Source of the DNA: Aquisalinus luteolus
GTDB taxonomy: Bacteria; Pseudomonadota; Alphaproteobacteria; Caulobacterales; Parvularculaceae
Assembly: GCF_009712425.2 (NCBI RefSeq)
Contig: NZ_VCJR02000001.1
Location: 1,678,001 to 1,742,000, forward strand
DNA length: 64,000 nucleotides
Direction of reading: 5' to 3'
Made by a program: the position numbers and the translations under genes. Position 1 is the first letter of the stretch. Every line of letters begins with the position of its first letter. Shown here one piece after another: positions 27,870 to 37,541 of the stretch. Below the pieces are notes generated by a model. That model saw only the letters and a program-made list of their open reading frames with translations. It had not been told where the DNA came from and did no database searches.

Positions 27870-28649
27870 CTATAGGTTCTGGCCGGTGCCAGTACCGGGC
27901 CGTGTAGCCCCCGCAGCCTCGGCAGCGTTGCGGCGGCGCATGCGCATGTATAGCCAGCGCACGAACAGGAGGAAGCCAAGCCAGCCAACGATCAGCACGG
28001 CGAGGATGACGAGATGCTGCGGATCGCGATTGGTGAAGAACTTCATCAGTTCGTCGACCTGGCCCGTAAAGGCGGCAATGAAAACGATCTTCGGTATGAT
28101 CCCGAGGCCCGTGCCGATCCAGAATTTCACGATCGATATGCGCGCCGCACCTGCGATGGAGTTGATGACGATAAACGGGGCCGACGGCGTCCAGCGCACG
28201 ATCATCGTCGTCATGATGCCATGGTCTCGCATCATGCCGACCATCTTGTTCATCCGACCGGCGGACAGCTTCTTGACGAAGGACCCGCCAAAGACGTGCC
28301 CTATGGCAAAGGTCAGCGTCGCCGAGGCCATGGTCGCGATCCATGAATAGATCCCGCCCTGCTGCGCGCCAAACACCGCCACGGTGCCCGCGATCAGCAG
28401 CATCTGGGGAAAGCCTGTCAGCGCCAGCAACGCGAAGACCGAAATCACGCCGACAATCGCGAAGGGCGATTCGGAGATACGGATCATCATGTCCTGGACA
28501 CGGACTTGCGATAGGCCAAGCCATTCGCGACCATACAGCGCCATGATCAGGATGAACCCGAGAAGGGAAAGAGAAACCAGCAGGGACGTCCACGCGCGGG
28601 CGTCCATATTGTTGATGAACCGGCCGATCATTTTGAAAAGACTGATCAT
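27870..28649 (-). CDS. VTT/DedA-family (TVP38/TMEM64) membrane protein
   Basis: A 259-residue protein with about six hydrophobic segments and the VTT-domain pattern: LLALTGFPQMLLIAG, GHVFGGSFVKK and the RWTPSAPFIVIN re-entrant motif containing Arg and Pro. Such proteins are proposed lipid scramblases or transporters. The N-terminus has an extra membrane helix before the VTT domain and the C-terminus a basic MRMRRRN patch. ATG at 28649 has AAGG upstream. Confidence 0.8.
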   Translation of the reverse strand: MISLFKMIGRFINNMDARAWTSLLVSLSLLGFILIMALYGREWLGLSQVRVQDMMIRISESPFAIVGVISVFALLALTGFPQMLLIAGTVAVFGAQQGGIYSWIATMASATLTFAIGHVFGGSFVKKLSAGRMNKMVGMMRDHGIMTTMIVRWTPSAPFIVINSIAGAARISIVKFWIGTGLGIIPKIVFIAAFTGQVDELMKFFTNRDPQHLVILAVLIVGWLGFLLFVRWLYMRMRRRNAAEAAGATRPGTGTGQNL

Positions 28650-28777
28650 CAGCGCCTTGCCCTAAAAACCCTACACTACCTTTGAGGCGCGCTGCTGCCC
28701 GGAAGAGACCCCCGCGATGACAAACATGGACACCGAAATCAAGCCTCCCCGACCTGCTGGCGAAAAGGTGGCCCGCT

Positions 28778-28795
28778 GGTGAACAGGTATTCACC
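28778..28795 (-). terminator. Possible weak terminator hairpin after the first DUF481 gene
   Basis: GGTGAA and TTCACC separated by six bases lie 22 bases past the DUF481 stop. No U-run follows, so termination is uncertain. Confidence 0.3.
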
Positions 28796-28816
28796 AAGGT
28801 GTAACAGATAGCAGAA

Positions 28817-29602
28817 CTAGAATCCCAAAAGCAATGATGCTTTCAGCATGGTGTCCTTGTTCTTGCGCCCGTCTGGTGGATCGGTCTCGTATTTGACCTG
28901 ATAGGAGACTTTCGATGACAGGGTCTCGGTCAGCTTGGTCTTCAGGCCGACCGCCGTGTCATATGTGGTGTTGGAGTCCGCATAGGTGACGTTCGCATTC
29001 TGCTCCAGGGAAACATTCTCGCGCAACTGAACGTTGAGGTCGCTGTCCGCATACGCCGCAAACTCGTGGCGCGCCCTCGCCGCACCCGGCGCAGACGGTG
29101 TTTCTGCCAGCTCGGACCAGCGATAGCCCGGGCCACCTTCGACGGACCAGGTGACCTGCTCGCCGGCGATAACGTCATGACCGAGACCGACGCCAACAAA
29201 CCAGCGCTTGTTGAAGCCCGAGAACTGGTCTTCGTCATACTGTCCCCGGACATAGCCATGGGTGCGGTCACGCAGCTGGGCATCGATCTGATAGGAAACC
29301 ATCCAGCGGTCCTGGGTGATCTTGGAGAATTCTTCGCCCTCTTCGTCATGGGCGACCTGTTCGGCGTAATTGACATTGCCGGACAGCACATGAATGAACC
29401 GGCCAACCTCGCGCTTGAATTTTGCCTTGAGACCCAGCTGGGTGTTCTCGGTATTCCCGGTTGTCTGGGATGCGGAGGCCTCAACCTCCCCGCTCCACTT
29501 GACGGCGTCTTCGCCATCACCTTCATCCGTAGCCAGAGCGTTCCCCGCCCCGAAAAGTATCAGCGCTGCACACACAAACGCAGCGGAATCACTACCCCGC
29601 AC
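28817..29602 (-). CDS. DUF481 outer-membrane beta-barrel protein (first of two)
   Basis: The 261-residue protein has a signal peptide ending near ALA (about residue 25) and then alternating amphipathic strands. It ends in LLLGF, the C-terminal aromatic typical of outer-membrane barrels. The pattern (WSGEVEASASQTTGNTE start, LSSKVSYQVKYETDPP near the end) fits DUF481 (YdiY-like), of unknown function. A GTG start at 29602 has GGAGGG eight bases upstream. It lies after a paralogue in the same direction. Confidence 0.82.
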   Translation of the reverse strand: MRGSDSAAFVCAALILFGAGNALATDEGDGEDAVKWSGEVEASASQTTGNTENTQLGLKAKFKREVGRFIHVLSGNVNYAEQVAHDEEGEEFSKITQDRWMVSYQIDAQLRDRTHGYVRGQYDEDQFSGFNKRWFVGVGLGHDVIAGEQVTWSVEGGPGYRWSELAETPSAPGAARARHEFAAYADSDLNVQLRENVSLEQNANVTYADSNTTYDTAVGLKTKLTETLSSKVSYQVKYETDPPDGRKNKDTMLKASLLLGF

Positions 29603-29777
29603 TTCAACGGCCCTCCGTTTTGATCGTTGCCCTTATTCTGCCACATTTGATTTGTGACAGGCTCGCTGTCAGGAAGGAAGTGGAAATTTTATAAAATAAC
29701 GTAATGAAACTTCGGTAAGTTTGAGTGAAATGATCATCAGCCCGCTGATGACCACTCCCACATGCCCCTACACTTCT

Positions 29778-30536
29778 CTAGAAGCCAAACAGAATCGAGG
29801 CTTTCAGCAAGGTGTCCGTGTTCTCGTTGCCCGCAGGCGGATCGGTTTCATAGCGCACTTCATAGGAAACCTTGGACGAGAGACTGTCCGTCAGCTTCGT
29901 CGTCAGTGCCGCAACCGTCTTCACGCTGGTGTTGGATTGTGTCCATGTCGACTCAAGCAGATGAGTGAACTGTACGCCCTCGCGGATCAGACGCTCATAT
30001 TCGCTGGAGGCATAGACAGCGAATTCGCTCTCGGACTCCTCGAAATCCATGGGCACAGGGTCCGGCTCTTCAAGCTTCGAATAGCGATAGCCAGGCCCGC
30101 CTTCGATCTTCCAGGTGGAGCCCTCTTCCTCGATCAGGTAATGGCCGAGACCGCCACCGACGAAAATGCGGTTCTCGAAGCCGGAGAATTCGTCCTGGTC
30201 ATATTGCACGCGGCCATAGGCATATGTCCGGTCGCGCAGCTGCACATCGAGATCGTAGGAGAGCTGCAGATTGTTCTGCGTCTCGATCTCTTCGGCCTCG
30301 GCATAGTTGAACGCGCCCTTGAAAAGATGGGTATAGCGACCGACCTCGTTCTTCACTTCAGTGGCGAGACCGACATTCAACGTTTCCGAGTTTCCGGTGG
30401 CGCTGGCGGCGGAAAATTCGACAGAGCCGCTCCAGCCTTCGGATTCCTCATCCTGCGCCATCGCCGACCCCGCGCCTGCAGACAGAACAAGCATTGTAGA
30501 CGCACACAGCACCCGGCTGATCGCTGAACGGGTCAT
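29778..30536 (-). CDS. DUF481 outer-membrane beta-barrel protein (second of two)
   Basis: A 252-residue paralogue of the neighbouring gene, with signal peptide (cut near AMAQ), the WSGSVEFSAASATGNSE opening and the LSSKVSYEVRYETDPP region, ending in LFGF. The two proteins align along their whole length with moderate identity, so this is an old tandem duplication. Start ATG at 30536 (GGAG upstream) is preferred over TTG at 30566. A 175-base AT-rich gap separates the genes, so each may have its own promoter. Confidence 0.82.
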   Translation of the reverse strand: MTRSAISRVLCASTMLVLSAGAGSAMAQDEESEGWSGSVEFSAASATGNSETLNVGLATEVKNEVGRYTHLFKGAFNYAEAEEIETQNNLQLSYDLDVQLRDRTYAYGRVQYDQDEFSGFENRIFVGGGLGHYLIEEEGSTWKIEGGPGYRYSKLEEPDPVPMDFEESESEFAVYASSEYERLIREGVQFTHLLESTWTQSNTSVKTVAALTTKLTDSLSSKVSYEVRYETDPPAGNENTDTLLKASILFGF

Positions 30537-30596
30537 GATCTTCTCCACGACAAACTCCCTTGGCAAAACAGTTTAAAGCCTTAAGGGGATTCTCTG

Positions 30597-32390
30597 TCAG
30601 GTCACATTGAAGCCGGCCGCCAGCGCCATGCACACGACCACACCGACAATGATGTTCATCGGCACACCGACACGCAGGAAGTCCACGAACCGGTAATTAC
30701 CGGCGGCATAGATGATCGTGTTGGTCTGGTAGCCGACTGGTGTGGCGAAACTGGCGCTCGCCCCGAACATCACGGCGATGACCAGCGCCCGCGGCTCGAT
30801 CCCGAGTTCCGCTGCGAGCGCGATTGCCAGTGGCGTGATGATGACGGCGACCGCGTTGTTGGTCACCGTTTCGGTCAGGATAGAAGTCAGGAAATAGATC
30901 GCCAGCAGCACCATGAAGGGCGAGGCATCGGCAATCAGCGGGCTGACGGCCGAGACGATCAGGTCTACCGATCCAGCCTGCTGAAGTGCCGTGCCGATGG
31001 CGAGCATGCCGACGATCAGCACAAGGACATCGCCATCAATGGTGCTCCAGGCCTCGCGCGCATCGAGGCAGTGGGTGATGAGAATCACCGCGACGGCGAT
31101 CAGCGCCAGCCCCGCAATCGGCATCACGTTCAGCGCCGCCAGCCCGACGACGCCGGCAATCGCCGCTGCCGCAATCGGCGCCCTGCCCCGGCGATAGGCG
31201 CGCGCGGCGGGCTCTGACACGTTGACGACTTCCGACCCGTCGACGATCTCGGCGATTGCCTCTGGCTGGCCCTCGATCAGCAGGCGGTCGCCCGGCTTCA
31301 GTTGCAATGTCTCAAGGTCCGGCCCCGGCGCGGCACCGAATCGGCCAACCCCCAGCACCCGCACCCTGAGGCGCGAGAGCAGCGGCAGGCCGCGCACGAT
31401 CCGCCCTGTGGAGACCCGGTTTGCCGGCACGATGGCCTCGATGACGATGGTATCCTCCCCATCCAGCGGCCGCCCGGTGATGCCAACCTGGAATGTCTTG
31501 CTGCCACGCAGGGTCAGGAGTTCGTCCGTCGTCACGGCAACGCTCAGCCGGTCACCGGCCTGCAGCACGATCTCCTCAACCGGGATGTCCCTGATCGGCT
31601 GGCCCTTGCGGCGCACGGCCTTCACCGTCAGCCCGCGCGGCATCAGCTCCTTCACCTCGGCGACTGGCTTGTCGATGGCGGAGGAGTTCTGCCGCACGCG
31701 CAGGTCGGTTAGCAGGGCAAGATCATCTTTTTCGGCCCCCAGCGCGGGCATGCGCTGGTCCTTTGGTAGCAGGAACTGCATGGCAGCCAGGGAGATGATG
31801 CCGACGACTGCCGCAGCAATGCCATAGAGAGATATCTCGAAAATCCCAAACGGCTCCATGCCGTTTTCCCGGGCGACACCGTCGACCAGCAGATTGGTGG
31901 AGGTACCGATCAGCGTGCACGACCCGCCGAGGATAGCCACATAAGACAGCGGGATGAGCAGTTTCTTGGCCGGTGTCTTCGTCGCGGCGGCAAGCTGGAT
32001 GACGATCGGCACCAGCACCAGCACGACCGGCGTGTTGTTCATGAATGCAGACGCGACCAGCGCCGCGAGGAAGACACCTGCGATGGCAATCCGTGGATGT
32101 GGTCCTGCCACCTGCAGCACCTGCCGCGCGGCAGCTTCCAGCAGGCCGGTCCGCACCAGCGCACCGGACAGGATGAACATCGCCCCGATGGTGATCGGCG
32201 CGGCGTTGGAAAAGACGCCGAGGAAGTCTTCAATGGGCAGATAGCCGAGCAGCGCAAAGACAGCCGCGCCGGCCACGGCGACAACGGCCGGTGCATATCG
32301 CTCGGTCACGAACCCGGCAAACACAATGCCGAGAATGATCAGCCCCAGCCACGCGCTGTTGCTATCGATGAATATCTGGATTTGTGTCAT
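30597..32390 (-). CDS. SLC13-family permease with paired TrkA-C (RCK_C) domains
   Basis: A 597-residue anion permease of the divalent anion:Na+ symporter type. N-terminal helices contain the FMNNTPVVLVLVPIV hairpin and GGSCTLIGTSTNLLV (SNT-like motif), repeated in the C-terminal half as TETVTNNAVAVIITP and FATPVGYQTNTIIY. Between the halves (about residues 215-390) are two RCK_C regulatory domains. Sulfate, phosphate or dicarboxylates are possible substrates; the sequence does not decide. Confidence 0.9.
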   Translation of the reverse strand: MTQIQIFIDSNSAWLGLIILGIVFAGFVTERYAPAVVAVAGAAVFALLGYLPIEDFLGVFSNAAPITIGAMFILSGALVRTGLLEAAARQVLQVAGPHPRIAIAGVFLAALVASAFMNNTPVVLVLVPIVIQLAAATKTPAKKLLIPLSYVAILGGSCTLIGTSTNLLVDGVARENGMEPFGIFEISLYGIAAAVVGIISLAAMQFLLPKDQRMPALGAEKDDLALLTDLRVRQNSSAIDKPVAEVKELMPRGLTVKAVRRKGQPIRDIPVEEIVLQAGDRLSVAVTTDELLTLRGSKTFQVGITGRPLDGEDTIVIEAIVPANRVSTGRIVRGLPLLSRLRVRVLGVGRFGAAPGPDLETLQLKPGDRLLIEGQPEAIAEIVDGSEVVNVSEPAARAYRRGRAPIAAAAIAGVVGLAALNVMPIAGLALIAVAVILITHCLDAREAWSTIDGDVLVLIVGMLAIGTALQQAGSVDLIVSAVSPLIADASPFMVLLAIYFLTSILTETVTNNAVAVIITPLAIALAAELGIEPRALVIAVMFGASASFATPVGYQTNTIIYAAGNYRFVDFLRVGVPMNIIVGVVVCMALAAGFNVT

Positions 32391-32402
32391 GTCCGCCCTG
32401 TC

Positions 32403-32430
32403 TGCCGGACCAGCCTAGCCCGGTCCGGCA
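32403..32430 (-). terminator. Perfect inverted repeat after ilvC
   Basis: TGCCGGACC (32403-32411) and GGTCCGGCA (32422-32430) form a 9-bp stem with a 10-base loop, 26 bases after the ilvC stop and just before the SLC13 start. There is no U-run, so it may attenuate, stabilise the ilv mRNA 3' end, or act as an operator. Confidence 0.45.
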
Positions 32431-32455
32431 TCAGGTCAAACACTTCTGCCGCGCT

Positions 32456-33484
<1,029 letters not shown>

Positions 33485-33548
33485 TTACCTCTGTCTGCGC
33501 CCTGCCCCGTCGCGCGGTGCTTCAGGCAATTTCAAAAAATAGTTGAGC

Positions 33549-34115
33549 TTAGTCCCCAGTCCGCCGGCGGTCGCCGATGCCCTCTTCCGGGCCGCGATTG
33601 ATCGACAACACGCCGGTGCGGGAAATGTCGGTCAGGCCGAGCGGTTTCATCAGCTCACGGAAGGCGTCGATTTTCTCGCGCGTGCCGGTCAGCTCGAAGA
33701 TGAAGGATGTGTTCGACACGTCGACCACCTTGGCGCGGAAGATATCGGCAAGGCGCGCCGCCTCGACGCGCTTCTCGCCCTCGGCGACCACTTTAAAGAG
33801 CGCCATTTCGCGCTCCAGCGCCTGCGGGTGGCCAGTGACCACCCCGACCCGGCGCACCGGCACCAGCCGGGCGAGCTGCAGCACGATCTGCTCCAGGATC
33901 GACGGCGTGCCGTCAGTAACGATGGTGATGCGCGAGCGGTGCTTGGCCTCGTCTGTCTCGGCGACGGTCAGGCTCTCGATGTTGTAGCCACGGGCGGAAA
34001 ACAGCCCGACGACCCGCGCCAGAACCCCCGGCTCGTTGTCGACGATACAGGCGATGGTCCGGCTCTCGATTGCTTCCTGCTTGGCTGATGGCGCGTATAC
34101 GGATGTGTTGCTCAC
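33549..34115 (-). CDS. ilvN: Acetolactate synthase regulatory (small) subunit
   Basis: The 188-residue subunit has an N-terminal ACT domain (IACIVDNEPGVLARVVGLFSARGYN, split here by its Gly-Val-Leu core, binding the feedback inhibitor valine) and the C-terminal ALS_ss domain (ending with ISRTGVLSINRG). It activates the large subunit and confers feedback control. The GTG at 34115 is chosen because GGAG lies ten bases upstream and the preceding gene stops four bases earlier; a TTG at 34130 would overlap that gene. Confidence 0.94.
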   Translation of the reverse strand: MSNTSVYAPSAKQEAIESRTIACIVDNEPGVLARVVGLFSARGYNIESLTVAETDEAKHRSRITIVTDGTPSILEQIVLQLARLVPVRRVGVVTGHPQALEREMALFKVVAEGEKRVEAARLADIFRAKVVDVSNTSFIFELTGTREKIDAFRELMKPLGLTDISRTGVLSINRGPEEGIGDRRRTGD

Positions 34116-34119
34116 TTGC

Positions 34120-34584
34120 TCATTCTCCAACCATCTCGACCATCGTGCCGTCCGGCAGGTCCTTTATCTTCTGATAGATGCGGCCCATCTTCTGGTGATA
34201 ATCGGCGAGCTTCGTCACATAGATATTGTTGAGGTCGATCTTGCCGCCGAGGAATGGCGGGACCTTGTAGCCATAGCACTCGCCCTGCCCCAGCGTCATG
34301 CCGGCATCGACACAGGCATTCGTCGCATTGACCATCAGCCAGTTGCCGAAATGCTCGTTCAGCAGCGCCACGAACTGGTCCTTGTTACCCGCAACCTTCT
34401 TGCAATTGCACGCGCCGATATCGAGCATGTGCACCGCCCCGTCGAGATCGACGAGAAACGCATCGCCGAACCGGTTGATGAGGTAGATGGTAAACGCCTC
34501 CGGCGTCAGCCCTTCCCAGTTGTTCATCACCTTCGCCCAGTCGAGCGAGTTGTCGACAAACAGATAATCGCCAGTATCAGCCAT
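34120..34584 (-). CDS. DUF1851 (Tdi1 C-terminal-like) protein inside the ilv operon
   Basis: A 154-residue soluble protein. The pattern FGDAFLVDLDGAVHMLD near residue 40, GQGECYGYKVPPFLGG near 100 and GRIYQKIKDLPDGT at the end fits the DUF1851 / T6SS immunity Tdi1 C-terminal family. It is translationally coupled to ilvB: the stop and start share a base (TAATG). It is followed four bases later by ilvN. Genes between ilvB and ilvN are unusual. No toxin gene is near, so an immunity role is unsupported; a role tied to acetolactate synthase is only suggested by position. Confidence 0.68.
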   Translation of the reverse strand: MADTGDYLFVDNSLDWAKVMNNWEGLTPEAFTIYLINRFGDAFLVDLDGAVHMLDIGACNCKKVAGNKDQFVALLNEHFGNWLMVNATNACVDAGMTLGQGECYGYKVPPFLGGKIDLNNIYVTKLADYHQKMGRIYQKIKDLPDGTMVEMVGE

Positions 34585-36398
34585 TACACCAGAACCTTCC
34601 CGTCATCATTGATCTCGTCGCCGCGGATCGCACCGGGCAGGATCATTTCGTTATGTGCCTTGCCCGACGGGATCATCGGGAAGCAGTTCTCTTCTTTCGT
34701 TACGCGGCAGTCAAACAGGACCGGGCCGTCATAGTCGATCATCGCCCTGATCTTGTCGTCGAGCTCGTCCGGCTTTTCGGCGCGCAGGCCGAGGCACCCG
34801 AACGCCTCCGCCATCTTCACGAAGTCCGGCAGCGCATCGGAATAGGAATGGGAATAACGCCCGCCATGCAGCAATTGCTGCCACTGGCGCACCATGCCCA
34901 TATATTCATTGTTCAGGATAAAGATCTTGATCGGCATGCGGTGCTGCACGGCCGCAGACATTTCCTGCATCGTCATCTGCACCGATGCCTCGCCGGCGAT
35001 ATCGATGACGAGCGCGCCGGGATGGGCCGCCTGAACGCCGAACGCTGCCGGCAGGCCGTAGCCCATCGTGCCGAGCCCGCCGGAGGTCATCCACCGGTTC
35101 GGCTCCTCGAAATGGAAATGCTGGGCCGCCCACATCTGGTGCTGGCCAACCTCGGTCGTGATGTAGGTCTCGCGATCCTTCGTCAGCTGGTACAGACGCT
35201 CGATCGCATATTGCGGCTTGATCGCATCGTCGGACTTTTCATAGCTGAAGCTTTTGACCGCCCGCCATTTGTCGATCTCGCCATACCATCCGGACAGGTC
35301 CGGACGAGCATCAGCATCGCCAAGTCCGTTCCACGCCTCAACCATATCTTCCAGTACATGGGCGCAATCACCGATCAGGGCGAGGTCGACCTTCACGTTC
35401 TTGTTGATCGAGGACGGATCGATATCGATGTGGATCTTTCGGCTGTTCGGCGAAAACGCATCGAGCCTCCCGGTGACCCGGTCATCGAAACGCGCACCGA
35501 CGCAGATCATCAGGTCGCAATCATGCATGGCGTTATTGGCTTCATAGCTGCCATGCATGCCCAGCATGCCCAGCCATTGCCTGTCGGAGGCCGGATAGGA
35601 GCCGAGCCCCATCAGCGTCGAGGTAATCGGGAAGCCCGTCGCGCGGACCAGCTCCCTCAACAGGCGGACGGCTTCCGGCCCGGAATTGATGACGCCCCCA
35701 CCGGTATAGAAAACCGGTTTCGACGCGCTCGCCATCATGCGGATCGCATCGGCAACCGCCTCCGGGCTGGCATCGACCTTCGGGTGATAGGTCCGGTGCT
35801 CCGCAGTCGGACCCGGCTTTTCATATTTCGCGGCGGCGAACTGGACGTCCTTGGGGATGTCGATAACGACCGGGCCGGGCCGGCCATTGGTCGCGACATA
35901 GAACGCCTCATGGATGATATGCGCCAGCTTGTCCGGATCATCGACCAGATAATTGTGCTTGCAGCAGGCCCGGGTGATTCCGACCGTATCGCATTCCTGG
36001 AACGCGTCTGACCCGATCAGCGCCCGCGGCACCTGGCCGGTCAGGACGACCAGCGGGATCGAATCCAGCATCGCATCGGCAATCGCGGTAACCGCATTCG
36101 TCGCGCCGGGGCCAGAGGTAACAAGAACGACGCCCGGCTTGCCGGTGGAGCGGGCATAGCCCTCCGCCGCATGGCCGGCCCCCTGCTCGTGGCGCATCAG
36201 CAGATGGCGGATTTTGTCCTGCTGGTGAATGGCATCATAGATGGGCAGGACAGCGCCGCCCGGATAGCCGAAAATCGTATCCACACCCTGATCGACAAGC
36301 GCACGAAGCACCACCTCGGCACCCGTCATGATTTCCGGGGTCTCGGTCTCGGTCGTTTGCTTCTCAGCTTCTTTCAGGGCGCTGCTCGCATCAGCCAT
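34584..36398 (-). CDS. ilvB: Acetolactate synthase catalytic (large) subunit
   Basis: The 604-residue ThDP enzyme condenses pyruvate with pyruvate or 2-oxobutyrate, the first step to valine, leucine and isoleucine. It has the catalytic Glu in RHEQGAGHAAEGYAR, FAD-binding middle domain and the GDG-type ThDP motif (DIAGEASVQMTMQE, here AGEAS rather than GDGS). A 25-residue Ala/Thr/Glu-rich N-terminal extension precedes the conserved MTGAEVVL. ATG at 36398 has AGGAG eight bases upstream; TTG at 36437 is unlikely. Expression is probably controlled by the upstream attenuator. Confidence 0.97.
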   Translation of the reverse strand: MADASSALKEAEKQTTETETPEIMTGAEVVLRALVDQGVDTIFGYPGGAVLPIYDAIHQQDKIRHLLMRHEQGAGHAAEGYARSTGKPGVVLVTSGPGATNAVTAIADAMLDSIPLVVLTGQVPRALIGSDAFQECDTVGITRACCKHNYLVDDPDKLAHIIHEAFYVATNGRPGPVVIDIPKDVQFAAAKYEKPGPTAEHRTYHPKVDASPEAVADAIRMMASASKPVFYTGGGVINSGPEAVRLLRELVRATGFPITSTLMGLGSYPASDRQWLGMLGMHGSYEANNAMHDCDLMICVGARFDDRVTGRLDAFSPNSRKIHIDIDPSSINKNVKVDLALIGDCAHVLEDMVEAWNGLGDADARPDLSGWYGEIDKWRAVKSFSYEKSDDAIKPQYAIERLYQLTKDRETYITTEVGQHQMWAAQHFHFEEPNRWMTSGGLGTMGYGLPAAFGVQAAHPGALVIDIAGEASVQMTMQEMSAAVQHRMPIKIFILNNEYMGMVRQWQQLLHGGRYSHSYSDALPDFVKMAEAFGCLGLRAEKPDELDDKIRAMIDYDGPVLFDCRVTKEENCFPMIPSGKAHNEMILPGAIRGDEINDDGKVLV

Positions 36399-36469
36399 TG
36401 TCGTTTCTCCTGCCTGGTAAGGGCTCATCATGGTCAACAGAAGTGATCTTCCGGTTCCGGGTAATAAAA

Positions 36470-36491
36470 AAGGGCCTCGATTGAGACCCTT
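36470..36491 (-). terminator. ilv operon attenuator hairpin
   Basis: On the minus strand AAGGGTCTC, loop AATC, and GAGGCCCTT pair (one G-U pair), followed by a U-run (36463-36470). It lies between the leader peptide and ilvB, 72 bases before the ilvB ATG. A shorter CTGTC/GACAG hairpin overlapping the leader stop codon could be the pause structure. Confidence 0.8.
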
Positions 36492-36518
36492 GCACGCGCT
36501 GGATTGAGGACCTGTCTT

Positions 36519-36569
36519 CTAGGACAGCCCGCCACCAGCGCTCATCACCACGAGAATAGAAAATTTCAC
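36519..36569 (-). CDS. ilv leader peptide (16 residues with Ile-Leu-Val-Val run)
   Basis: A GTG-started frame (AGGAG eight bases upstream) reads VKFSILVVMSAGGGLS and ends in TAG. The Ile-Leu-Val-Val run is the set of end products of the operon behind it. Followed by a pause hairpin and a terminator, it has all parts of a ribosome-mediated attenuator: stalling at scarce branched-chain tRNAs would favour read-through into ilvB. An in-frame GTG three codons earlier lies too near the AGGAG to be the start. Confidence 0.78.
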   Translation of the reverse strand: MKFSILVVMSAGGGLS

Positions 36570-36626
36570 GTTTTTCACTCCTGTTAGCCAAACGTGCTAA
36601 TAAGAGCGGCAAGATAAGTCAAGCCA

Positions 36627-37541
36627 CTATTTCATGACAAAATGGGATACGAGTTTTTCCGGCGTTTCGAAGACCGGCCAGTCCAGAGCCTGCCCGCGGA
36701 ACCAGGTCATCTGGCGCTTGGCGAACCGGCGGGTGTTCTGCTGTGCCAATGCCAGCGCCTCGTCCAGCGGCAGCTCACCAGCCAGATGCGCCGCGAATTC
36801 CGGCACGCCGAGAGATTTCATCACCGGCAGGGACGGATCGAGCTTGCGCGCCAGCAAGTCCCGAACCTCCTTCAACGCATCACGCTCCAGCATCAAATCC
36901 AGCCGCCTGTCGCAGTTTGCATAGAGCGCTTCGCGCGGCGGCTGCAGCACGGCGGGCCGGAAGTCGCCTGACACGACAGCCTCGCGCGGTTGCTTCTGCC
37001 AATCCGACAGCGGCGTGCCCGTTCCCTCATGCACCTCCCACGCCCGGATCAGGCGCTGGCGGTCATTCTCTTTCAGGTGCGCCATGCCCGGATCGCGGGA
37101 CAGAACTTCTTTCCGGAACGCTGCCGCGCCGACACCATCGAACAGCCGGTTGCCCTGCTCGCGGACCTCTTCCGGCACGTCCGGCATGGGTGAAAGGCCA
37201 TCGGTCAGTGCCTTGAAGTACAGCCCTGTGCCGCCGACCACGATCGGCACGCGCCCCCTGCCCCTGATCTCGCCGATCGCCTTTGCCGCCATTCGCGCCC
37301 AGCGCCCGGCGGAGCATCGCTCGGCCCCGTCCAGCACGCCGTAAAGGTGGTGGGGTGCCTGCGCCTCTTCTGCCGCATCAGGCCGCGCCGTCAGTATGCG
37401 GAGGTCGCGATAGACCTGCATCGCATCGGCGTTGACGATTTCGCCGTCCAGCGCCTTTGCAATCTCCAGCGCAGCAGCGGACTTGCCGCTCGCCGTCGGG
37501 CCTGCAATAAGCACGATGAGTTCCAAAGGGGTATGAGCCAT
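36627..37541 (-). CDS. miaA: tRNA dimethylallyltransferase
   Basis: The 304-residue enzyme adds a dimethylallyl group to A37 of tRNAs reading UNN codons. It has P-loop GPTASGKS near residue 15, the substrate Asp/Thr motif (NADAMQVYRDLRILTARP), GGTGLYFKALTDGLS and the C-terminal QNTRRFAKRQMTWFR region that contacts tRNA. The frame extends to 37820 across serB, but homology begins at MAHTPLELIVLIAGP. Its ATG (37541-37539) overlaps the divergent serB ATG within CCATGG. Confidence 0.95.
   Translation of the reverse strand: MAHTPLELIVLIAGPTASGKSAAALEIAKALDGEIVNADAMQVYRDLRILTARPDAAEEAQAPHHLYGVLDGAERCSAGRWARMAAKAIGEIRGRGRVPIVVGGTGLYFKALTDGLSPMPDVPEEVREQGNRLFDGVGAAAFRKEVLSRDPGMAHLKENDRQRLIRAWEVHEGTGTPLSDWQKQPREAVVSGDFRPAVLQPPREALYANCDRRLDLMLERDALKEVRDLLARKLDPSLPVMKSLGVPEFAAHLAGELPLDEALALAQQNTRRFAKRQMTWFRGQALDWPVFETPEKLVSHFVMK

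Noticed and set aside
28716-28781. 21-codon frame between the VTT gene and the DUF481 gene on the plus strand
   Set aside because: Short, no clear ribosome-binding site, and its end overlaps the possible terminator hairpin.
34120-34584. Type VI secretion immunity locus
   Set aside because: Only the DUF1851 family name suggests it; there is no effector, Hcp, VgrG or PAAR gene nearby.
36391-36612. 73-codon frame across the ilv leader
   Set aside because: It is out of frame with the leader peptide, reads through the attenuator and has no family likeness.
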